Positions 57,409 to 64,000 of a stretch of 64,000 nt of DNA are shown piece after piece (within the stretch, counting starts at the first letter, position 1; each line of letters opens with the position of its first letter). Source of the stretch: Massilia aurea. GTDB taxonomy: Bacteria; Pseudomonadota; Gammaproteobacteria; Burkholderiales; Burkholderiaceae_D. The stretch covers positions 868,001 to 932,000 of the forward strand of contig NZ_JANUGZ010000002.1 of NCBI RefSeq assembly GCF_024753205.1. Reading direction: 5' to 3'. The notes beneath the pieces were generated by a model. It was not told where the DNA came from, did no database searches, and saw only the letters and a program-made list of their open reading frames with translations. The position numbers and the translations under genes were made by a program.

Positions 57409-57756
57409 TTATTCGTCGAACTCTTCGGCCAGATTCTTCCAGCCGCGGCTCTTGGCAAACGCGGAAAATTCTTCCGGCGCCTCGAGCACGATCAGGCGGC
57501 TCTCTTGCAGGCCCGGGTCGCTGTGGCCGAAGTCTGGCCCCTTGTACCCGAGCGTGCGCAGACGCTCAACGAGTTGACGCACCAGGACGGTATCCTTGTA
57601 GGCATCAGGATCGAGCTTGGCAGCAAACTCCACGTACACATCGATGATCCCGTAACCCTCGTCGAAAATGCGGATCTCTTTGACGTCGAGGGTACGGCCG
57701 TTGCTGTCCTTGGCCTGGAAGGCGCCGGACAGTTCAATATCGGTATCAGTAGTCAT
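57409..57756 (-). CDS. Small acidic conserved hypothetical protein
   Basis: This 115-residue soluble protein contains IELSGAFQAKDSNGRTLDVKEIRIFDEGYGIIDVYVEFA and ends FSAFAKSRGWKNLAEEFDE. I recognise no domain. The central DPDAYKDTVLVRQLVERLRTLGYKGPDFGHSDPGLQ is likely a helix pair. The ATG at 57756 is taken because the upstream 15 codons of the open frame look non-coding. It stands alone between a terminator and a MITE. Confidence 0.7.
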   Translation of the reverse strand: MTTDTDIELSGAFQAKDSNGRTLDVKEIRIFDEGYGIIDVYVEFAAKLDPDAYKDTVLVRQLVERLRTLGYKGPDFGHSDPGLQESRLIVLEAPEEFSAFAKSRGWKNLAEEFDE

Positions 57757-57811
57757 GGTGAAAGCATAGCACCGAGCCGCAGGTTGCGTAGCGCACGTCA
57801 AAATCGGAAAA

Positions 57812-57994
57812 CAAAAGCGGGGTCAGGTCTGACATTCGGACACGGCCTCTGCACTGGCATCGGTTTTTTGATTTCCTAAGCGAGACAATTCCGGGTGGAT
57901 CATTTAATACCACCCTCGAACTTCAGGGCGATTCATCAGTCAAGCGACTAAGGTTGAGGTCGTGTCCGAATGTCAGACCTGACCCCGGCTTTTG
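57812..57994. repeat. 183-bp MITE-like element with ~38-bp inverted ends
   Basis: Left arm 57812-57849 begins CAAAAGCGGGGTCAGGTCTG; right arm 57956-57994 ends CAGACCTGACCCCGGCTTTTG. The arms match except for about two positions and enclose 106 bases with no gene. Single arms of the same sequence occur at 4382-4407 and 8880-8905. No transposase is present. Confidence 0.85.
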
Positions 57995-58001
57995 ACAGCG
58001 G

Positions 58002-60290
58002 TTACACTTCCCATTGCAGCTTGAAGGTCAGCGAGCGGCTGCGCTCGTCCACCAGTGGGAGCTTGTCATCCACGATTCCCAGCGACACCGTGCGGCCGTG
58101 TCGCCATTGGTAGCGGTACAGCAGCGAGCGGTGTACCTGGCGGTCGTTCCATGCTTCGAGCTGCGTCACGCCATCGTCGCGGCGTGCGGCCCAGGTGTTC
58201 TGCGCCAGCAGCCGCACTGAATCGCGCGGGCTGAAATGGACGATGGCCAGCGCGCGCCAGGCCGTGTCGGAAAATGCCGGCTGGCCCAGCGTGCCCTGGA
58301 CCCAGGCGCGATTAATATGTTGATCAAGCTCCAGAGACCACCCGCGCGGCAAGGGAAAGCGCAGGCCCACGTCGAGGATCACGTTCCCGCCCGGCCCCAC
58401 GCGGTCGGCATCGGCGTCCAGCTGGCGGCCCAGCGCCGCTTCCAGTGCGATCTTCGATATCCATGGTGCGGGCGTCGTCTCGATGCCGACATTGATGACG
58501 CGCGTATCGTGCAGGCGCCCCAAGGGTCGCGCACGCTGGCGGTCGAAGCCCAGTTCGGCCCACACGCCCGTGCGCCGGGTCGCGGCCAGCCAGACGCCCG
58601 GGCGCAGCTTGCGCTCGACCGTTTCGCCCCCGGCCTGCCCCGTCACCCGGTCGGCCAGCGTGCGCATCTCGTGCAGCACCAGGTAAGTCTCGAACTCGTA
58701 CAGCTCGATCCCTCCGAGGGATTGCGGCCCGAGGATGCGGTTGATCGAGCCGGTGGCGCGGGCGATGCCTGCTTGTGGCACGAAGCCGTTGTCGTTGACG
58801 AAGCCGGGCGCGATCGCTTCGACCTCGGCCTCGTACCACCAGCGTTCGGTCTTGTGCAGCGACTTGCCCCACAGGTAGCCGCCCGAGCGCCCTGCCACGC
58901 GCGCCGGCACGTCGTCGTCGACAAATCCCGCCGTCGTGCGCGACACCATCGCCACGCCGGACAGTTGCTGCTGCTCGCCATCCGCCCCTTCGCCGCGCCA
59001 CTGGGCGTCGACGCCGACGACATCGTTGCCGCCGAAACGGTGGTAGTCGCGCTGCGAGGCGAACGCGCCCAGCAGCAAGCCTTCTCCGTGCCAGCGCGCA
59101 CGCACGAGGCTCGCGACCGTGCGCTTGGTCTGCCCGTATTCCAGCGTTTCGTACGGCTTGCCGCGCAGGATCAGGCCACCCGGCTCGTCGCGCAGGCTCA
59201 TCGCCGTGGCGTCGGCATGCGCCGCGCGCCAGGTTGCCCGCAGGCCGTATTCCGGATCGTTTACGGTGCGCGAATAAAAGGCCGGCAGCGGCAAGCCCAG
59301 CACGTCCGCACTCTCCAGAAAGAAGCCGCGCTTCTCGGGCAGCGACAGCGCGATATTGCCGGCGCCCTGCGACACCGGCTCGTCGATCTCGACCTGCGAG
59401 TAATCGGGATTGATGGTGGCATTGAACACCCAGTCGGCGCGCGGACGGACGTTGATCTCCAGGCCCAGTTCGGCCTGACTGCCGCGCGTGCGCGTCCCCG
59501 GCATGGCGGCGCGTTCGCTGCGCACCGTCAGTTCGGGCCGCAGCTCCAGAAAGCTGCGGTCGCGCACCGCTTCCACAGTGGCCTCCATGCCATCGATCTC
59601 CTGCAGGAAGCTCAGGTGGCTGAGCGCGTCGATCCTGAATGGCGCCGTCACCAGCAGCATGCCGTCGGCATGCGGAATGCTGCGCTCGACCATCAGGCGC
59701 CAGTTGCGGCCATCGGCGTACGGAAAGCGCAGGCTCGACAGCGGCCAGCGCACTTCCATGCTGTAGCCGTCGGGCAGGATGGTCACGGCCGTCTCGATCT
59801 GGAAATCCGGCCCCAGATCCGATTCGTCATCCTCGGCGCGGTGGATGCCGTCGCTGACCACGCCGGTGGTGTTGATGCGTACGAACTGGGCATTGCGGCC
59901 ATGGCCGGCCGGGTCGATCCAGATGCCGATGAAGTCCTGGTCGACAGCGACCTTGTCGCGCCGCGCCAAGAGGCCCCGGCGCAGATGCGGCGCGTCGTCC
60001 CAGGCGCGGATGCCGAACACCAGCGCACCGTCGTCGACCAGCACTTGCACGCTGGTCTTCAAGCCACCGGGCGCAGGCGCGCCGTCGCGCGGCTGGTGCT
60101 TGTGGAAGTCCTGGTAGACAGGTGCGCGGCGCCATGCGGGGTCATCCAGGGCGCCGTCGATCGCCGGCGTGTCGTCCGCCGCGATGCGCAGCGCGCGCAA
60201 GCTGCTGCCATGCGCATCGCACGCGTGCAGGACAGCACAAAGCAACAAGCCGAGACAGGCAAACGAGGCGGGGGACATGCGTAGCACCAT
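58002..60290 (-). CDS. DUF5916-type outer-membrane protein with CBM9-like N-terminal domain
   Basis: This 762-residue protein has a signal sequence with a possible lipobox (LHAC). A CBM9-like domain follows (AIDGALDDPAWRRAPVYQDF, LVFGIRAWDD, DQDFIGIWIDPAGHGRNAQFVRIN, YSMEVRWPLSSLRFPYADGRNWRLMVER). A long beta-barrel region comes next (LEINVRPRADWVFNATINPDYSQVEIDEP, LPEKRGFFLESADVL), ending in the aromatic-type terminus SLTFKLQWEV. This matches DUF5916 proteins, whose function is unknown but is probably linked to carbohydrate or peptide uptake. ATG 60290 is used, with ATG 60278 an alternative. The 261 bases upstream show no promoter I can name. Confidence 0.85.
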   Translation of the reverse strand: MVLRMSPASFACLGLLLCAVLHACDAHGSSLRALRIAADDTPAIDGALDDPAWRRAPVYQDFHKHQPRDGAPAPGGLKTSVQVLVDDGALVFGIRAWDDAPHLRRGLLARRDKVAVDQDFIGIWIDPAGHGRNAQFVRINTTGVVSDGIHRAEDDESDLGPDFQIETAVTILPDGYSMEVRWPLSSLRFPYADGRNWRLMVERSIPHADGMLLVTAPFRIDALSHLSFLQEIDGMEATVEAVRDRSFLELRPELTVRSERAAMPGTRTRGSQAELGLEINVRPRADWVFNATINPDYSQVEIDEPVSQGAGNIALSLPEKRGFFLESADVLGLPLPAFYSRTVNDPEYGLRATWRAAHADATAMSLRDEPGGLILRGKPYETLEYGQTKRTVASLVRARWHGEGLLLGAFASQRDYHRFGGNDVVGVDAQWRGEGADGEQQQLSGVAMVSRTTAGFVDDDVPARVAGRSGGYLWGKSLHKTERWWYEAEVEAIAPGFVNDNGFVPQAGIARATGSINRILGPQSLGGIELYEFETYLVLHEMRTLADRVTGQAGGETVERKLRPGVWLAATRRTGVWAELGFDRQRARPLGRLHDTRVINVGIETTPAPWISKIALEAALGRQLDADADRVGPGGNVILDVGLRFPLPRGWSLELDQHINRAWVQGTLGQPAFSDTAWRALAIVHFSPRDSVRLLAQNTWAARRDDGVTQLEAWNDRQVHRSLLYRYQWRHGRTVSLGIVDDKLPLVDERSRSLTFKLQWEV

Positions 60291-60551
60291 GAAAATCAGC
60301 CGCCCAGTCTAGCATGCGACTTGCCAAAGAGAACACTTTTTGGGGCCCGAGATACCGCGTTTGGATGACATGTGGCGCCGGTCAATTGTGACACCTTGCC
60401 AATGCCGCTTTACCTTGCGTGGCATACCGCATGCATCTGATGACGATTCGTCTGGTCACCCGTACTTGGGGCTTGCGAGCGGCCCGATTTGCGCTACCAT
60501 CGAATGCATGTTGCATGGCCTGCACAGGCTGGCGCATTTCACGGCAGAGGC

Positions 60552-62651
60552 ATGATGAGCTTGACCCAACCCGTATCCGATCCGTCCGCATCCAGCCGCA
60601 GCGATGCCTTGTCGCTCGACCTGCTGCTGAGTAATTTGCCGGGCGCTGCCTACCGCTGTCGCAATGACAGCGAATGGAGCATGGTGTTCATCAGCGACGG
60701 CGTCGAAAAAGTAACCGGCTACTCGGCGGCCGCGTTCACCGGCCGACCGGGCCTGTCGTTTGCGAGCATCATCCTGCCCGAAGACCGCGACCAGATGCAT
60801 GCGGCAGTGGCGATCGCACTGGCCCAGAACCAGCCGTTCCAGGTCACATACCGGATTCGCACTGCCAACGGGCAAATCCGGTGGATCTGGGAACAAGGTG
60901 CGCTGAACCGGCAGGCTGGCACGCTCGAAGGTTTCCTGGCCGATTTCACACGGGTCAAGCACGCCGATCTGGTCATGCTCGAGCAGGCGTCATTCTTGCA
61001 GCAGGCGCGTGATGCGATCATCGCGATGGACATGGCCTCGCGCATCAGCTACTGGAACCATGGCGCCGAGCGCCTGTACGGCTGGAGTGCGCACGAAGCG
61101 ATCGGCAAGCGCTTTTGCGAGCTGCTGTGCGACGAGCAGGCGCACTACGAAACCGCGTTCGCCCACACGCTGGCCGATGGCGAATGGTGCGGCGAACTGG
61201 CGCACATGCGGCGCGACGGCTCGAAGGTCGACACCGACACGCGCTGGACCTTGCTGGCGCCCGATGCCGTGCCGGGCGCGAGCCAGAAAATCCTGGTGAT
61301 CGGCACCGACATCAGCGAGCGCAAATCGAGCGAAGCGCGGATCTTCCGGCTGGCGTTCTTCGACCATCTCACCGACCTGCCCAACCGCGCCAATCTGCTC
61401 GACCAGCTGCGCCGCGCCCTGCTTGGCAGCGCCCGCAGCGGCAAGTGCGGCGCGCTGATGTTCTGCGACCTCGACAACTTCAAGTACCTCAATGACAGCC
61501 AGGGCCACGCAGCCGGCGACCTGCTGCTGCAGGCCGTGGCGCGCCGGCTCGAAGGCTGCGTGCGCGAAGCGGACATGGTGGCGCGTCTGGGCGGCGACGA
61601 GTTCGTGGTGCTGATCCGGCCCGTCGAGGATTCGCGCGATGTGGCGGCGGCGCAGGCAGAGACGGTCGCCAAAAAGGTGGTTGCAGCGCTGGCGGCGCCG
61701 TTCCAGCTGGGCGAGCTGCATTACACGCTGTCGGTGAGCGTCGGCGTGGTCACGCTGTGCGGCCTGCACGACACGGTCGAATCGACCTTGCGCCAGGCCG
61801 ACGCCGCGATGTACCAGGCCAAGGCGGCCGGGCGCAACACGTTTCGCTTCCACGACCCGGCGGTCCAGGCCGCGTGGCTCGCGCGCGCCGAACTCGAAAG
61901 CGGCTTGCGGCGCGCGCTGCAACGCCACGAATTCGTACTGCACTACCAGCCGCAACTCGACCGTTCGAACCGCGTGATCGGGGCCGAAGCGCTGCTGCGC
62001 TGGCGCCAGCCCGATGGCAAGGTCGTGCTGCCGTTTGACTTCATCCGCATCGCCGAAGAAAGCGGGCTCATCATCGAGATCGGCGCCTGGGTCATGCGCA
62101 CCGCCTGCCTCGAGCTGGCGCGCTGGCAGCGCCAGCCGGCAACGGCCGGCCTGACGCTGTCCGTCAACGTCAGCGCGCGCCAGTTCACCGAACCGGATTT
62201 CGCCACGCTGCTGGCAACGATTTTTTCCGAAACCGGCGTACAGCCGTCGGGGCTGCGCCTGGAGCTGACCGAAAGCCTGGTCGTGACTGATTTCACATCG
62301 ACCGCGCAGACGATGGCCACACTGAAACAGCAGGGTGTCTCGTTTTCGCTGGACGACTTCGGCACCGGCTACTCGTCGCTGGCCTACCTGCGCAAGCTGC
62401 CGCTGGACCAGCTCAAGATCGACCGCTCGTTCATGCGCGAGGTCCTCACCGACCAGAACGACGCCTCGATCGTGCGCTCGATCATCGGGCTGGGCGACAG
62501 CCTGGGCTTGCAGGTGATTGCCGAAGGCGTGGAAACGGCAGGCCAGCGCCAGTTTCTGGCCAATGCAGGCTGCCATCTCTACCAGGGCTTCCTGTACCAG
62601 CCGGCGATGAGTGCCGAACTGTTCGTGCAGTACGTGACCGGCACGCATTAA
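60552..62651 (+). CDS. PAS-PAS-GGDEF-EAL c-di-GMP turnover protein
   Basis: This 699-residue cytoplasmic protein has PAS1 at about 20-140 (NLPGAAYRCRNDSEWSMVFISDGVEKVTGY), PAS2 at about 148-265 (ISYWNHGAERLYGWSAHEAIGKRF), GGDEF at about 268-430 and EAL at about 440-695. The GGDEF motif is intact (RLGGDEFVVL). The EAL domain keeps AEALLRW, ELTESLVV, DDFGTGYSSLAYL, KIDRSF and AEGVET, so phosphodiesterase activity is likely. ATG 60552 follows GCAGAGG; a TTG-started longer frame is rejected. It has no coupled kinase. Confidence 0.92.
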   Translation: MMSLTQPVSDPSASSRSDALSLDLLLSNLPGAAYRCRNDSEWSMVFISDGVEKVTGYSAAAFTGRPGLSFASIILPEDRDQMHAAVAIALAQNQPFQVTYRIRTANGQIRWIWEQGALNRQAGTLEGFLADFTRVKHADLVMLEQASFLQQARDAIIAMDMASRISYWNHGAERLYGWSAHEAIGKRFCELLCDEQAHYETAFAHTLADGEWCGELAHMRRDGSKVDTDTRWTLLAPDAVPGASQKILVIGTDISERKSSEARIFRLAFFDHLTDLPNRANLLDQLRRALLGSARSGKCGALMFCDLDNFKYLNDSQGHAAGDLLLQAVARRLEGCVREADMVARLGGDEFVVLIRPVEDSRDVAAAQAETVAKKVVAALAAPFQLGELHYTLSVSVGVVTLCGLHDTVESTLRQADAAMYQAKAAGRNTFRFHDPAVQAAWLARAELESGLRRALQRHEFVLHYQPQLDRSNRVIGAEALLRWRQPDGKVVLPFDFIRIAEESGLIIEIGAWVMRTACLELARWQRQPATAGLTLSVNVSARQFTEPDFATLLATIFSETGVQPSGLRLELTESLVVTDFTSTAQTMATLKQQGVSFSLDDFGTGYSSLAYLRKLPLDQLKIDRSFMREVLTDQNDASIVRSIIGLGDSLGLQVIAEGVETAGQRQFLANAGCHLYQGFLYQPAMSAELFVQYVTGTH

Positions 62652-62652
62652 A

Positions 62653-62675
62653 AAAGCCCGCACGCGGCGGGCTTT
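62653..62675. terminator. Bidirectional terminator between convergent genes
   Basis: AAAGCCCGC/GCGGGCTTT with a short loop. On the minus strand it is followed by six T's, so it mainly serves ompW. Confidence 0.85.
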
Positions 62676-62697
62676 CGTCATGCGGCTTGCGCCGTGC

Positions 62698-63381
62698 TTA
62701 AAACTTGTAACCCACCGCCAGCACGATCGCCACCGGATCCAGTTTCATGAACTGGGTCTGGCCGGTCGAGAAGTGCACGTCGGTGCGCAGACGCGTCTTG
62801 ATGACCGTCGCGTCGGCGAACCAGCGCTCGTCGAAGTTCATCGCGATACCGACTTGCGCGCTGTAGGTCAGCTTGTTGTCGATCTTGAAGGTGGTTGGCA
62901 CGTCGCTGCCAGGATTGGTGATCGAGGTCAGCTTGCCGTTACCGCGTTCCTTCATGAAATACGCGTAGGTCGGGCCCACGCCGATGAACGGACGGAAGGC
63001 CGCGGTCGGCGCGAAGAAGCGGTACTGGAAGAACGCGGTCGGCGGCAGCGCCTCGACCGTGCCCACCGAACCCACGCCGGTGATCGCGCCCGCACCATAG
63101 ATCTGGTGCTTGTATGGCGTGCCGAGGGCGCCCTCGACCGACAGATTGTCGGTGAAGCTGTACGACAGAATCACGACCGGCTGCATGTCGTTGCCGACGT
63201 CGGCCTTGGTGCCTGGCAGTGCCGGCGCGCTGATGTCGCCGCTTTCGACCTTCGGCATCAGTCGGTTGAAACCGATTTTGGCGGTGATCTGACCGGCCGA
63301 TTGCGCCGACGCGCCCGTGGCGAACGCCAGTGCGGCGGCGACACCCGCAACCTTGGCGATACTGCTAAAACGAACTTTCAT
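62698..63381 (-). CDS. ompW: OmpW family outer-membrane protein
   Basis: This 227-residue beta-barrel protein has a signal peptide (MKVRFSSIAKVAGVAAALAF, ASA-QS). GQITAKIGFNRLMPKVESGDI, ILSYSFTDNLSVEGALGTPYKHQIYG, the hallmark PFIGVGPTYAYF and the C-terminal Phe (VGYKF) fit an eight-stranded OmpW barrel that passes small hydrophobic molecules. AGGAGA stands before ATG 63381. It is upregulated by stress or solvents in other species; no regulatory site is clear here. Confidence 0.93.
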   Translation of the reverse strand: MKVRFSSIAKVAGVAAALAFATGASAQSAGQITAKIGFNRLMPKVESGDISAPALPGTKADVGNDMQPVVILSYSFTDNLSVEGALGTPYKHQIYGAGAITGVGSVGTVEALPPTAFFQYRFFAPTAAFRPFIGVGPTYAYFMKERGNGKLTSITNPGSDVPTTFKIDNKLTYSAQVGIAMNFDERWFADATVIKTRLRTDVHFSTGQTQFMKLDPVAIVLAVGYKF

Positions 63382-63450
63382 GACTTCTCCTGATAGATGT
63401 GTGAGGGCCCGCCGCCAGGGCAGGCCCGCCGCTCGTTGCTGAGAACCTGC

Positions 63451-64000
63451 TTACAGCCAGCCCTTGATAGCCATGTCCTTGAAGACGTAGCGGGCGATAA
63501 GGTCGTTCTCGAATGGGGTCGGATGGATCCCGTCGGCGAACATGTAGCGGCTCACATCACCTGCCACCGTGTTGTTGGCGGTGCAGATCAGCGAGGTCCC
63601 ACCCAGCGCGTTGTTGGCGCACGCCGGGGTACTGGTGTTGGTCAAGCCATACGGGCCAGGATTTTTCACCTGGTCGTTGCTGACCGAGTACAGATCGGAG
63701 TACAGCACGCGCGCATCGTCAGCGCCCAGGCCGGCCTTGAGCTGCGTGTTGAAGGCATTGACCATCGCGGCGACCAGCGACTGGATCGCAGCCGGACGCG
63801 ACTTCGCGGTCGGCGTGCTGGCCACGTCAGGCAGGTTGGCAACGATCACGTACTTCGCGCCCTTGGCCAGCAGTTCGTTCCTGACCAGGCCAGCCATCTG
63901 CGCACCGGCAGTGCCCAGCGCTGTCACCATCGCGGTGGCGTTGGCAGTAGCGTAAGCGCCGGCAGCGGTGTTGCCGGCAGCAGTGCCGTCCGCTTGCGCG
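63451..64000 (-). CDS. SGNH/GDSL esterase, C-terminal part (5' end outside window)
   Basis: The frame stays open to the window edge, so the N-terminus with the GDS nucleophile is missing. The visible ~183 residues include YVIVANLPDVASTP (block III-like), AFNTQLKAGL, VLYSDLYSV and the catalytic block V motif DGIHPTPFENDLIARYVF, with Asp and His three apart. This fits a secreted SGNH lipase/esterase. It ends at KDMAIKGWL without an autotransporter barrel. It lies 70 bases upstream of ompW on the same strand. Confidence 0.85.
   Translation of the reverse strand, partial: AQADGTAAGNTAAGAYATANATAMVTALGTAGAQMAGLVRNELLAKGAKYVIVANLPDVASTPTAKSRPAAIQSLVAAMVNAFNTQLKAGLGADDARVLYSDLYSVSNDQVKNPGPYGLTNTSTPACANNALGGTSLICTANNTVAGDVSRYMFADGIHPTPFENDLIARYVFKDMAIKGWL

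Overview
The window is a high-GC chromosomal segment of a betaproteobacterium, most likely Oxalobacteraceae of the Massilia/Telluria type. That assignment is an inference from the rho–rpmE2 order with a type B L31, a PEP-CTERM exoprotein, a Bug-type binding protein, the abundance of c-di-GMP and histidine-kinase genes, and codon use. No rRNA, CRISPR array, transposase or recombinase gene was found.

Layout. 1-3947: 3' end of rho, rpmE2, an ArnT-like glycosyltransferase and a small membrane protein. 4069-8910: tRNA-Leu(CAA) followed by a decayed, lower-GC island. It holds a PD-(D/E)XK-like nuclease, a membrane protein and four small genes, with four copies of the tRNA 3' end spaced through it. 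9098-18289: a PEP-CTERM gene with a sigma-54 promoter, a KaiC-like/histidine-kinase pair, a periplasmic binding protein, and an MHYT hybrid kinase coupled to an HD-GYP regulator. 18311-22078: palindromic repeats, then a GDP-D-rhamnose operon (gmd, rmd) with one broken and one intact glycosyltransferase. 22366-34313: maeB, thiL, a CHASE8 hybrid kinase coupled to a REC-GGDEF-EAL-REC protein, a CinA/PncC amidase and an M16 peptidase.

34352-43124 is an eight-gene, one-direction block of lower GC with several overlapping genes. It encodes a diiron ferritin-like oxygenase, a DCC protein, a MenD-like ThDP enzyme, a polysaccharide-pyruvyl-transferase-like protein, an Ala/Glu/Gly repeat protein, a beta-lactamase-fold protein and two HTTM-type membrane proteins. 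It looks like an undescribed biosynthetic or modification cluster.

43609-51572: an ArsR/CDF zinc-efflux pair with a clear operator, an FKBP, tcdA, a hemerythrin–PdxH fusion, msrA, a flavin reductase and glutaryl-CoA dehydrogenase. msrA is split by a 1.1-kb AT-rich element at its catalytic GCFWC codons, and the element supplies a replacement N-terminus. 51610-64000: a LysR regulator divergent from a small catabolic/transport operon, a PAP2 phosphatase fused to a passenger-type repeat, a 183-bp MITE, a DUF5916-type outer-membrane protein, a GGDEF-EAL protein, OmpW and a truncated SGNH hydrolase.

The strongest candidates for something new are the msrA-targeting element, the MenD-like/diiron/HTTM cluster, and the tandem att-like array at tRNA-Leu.
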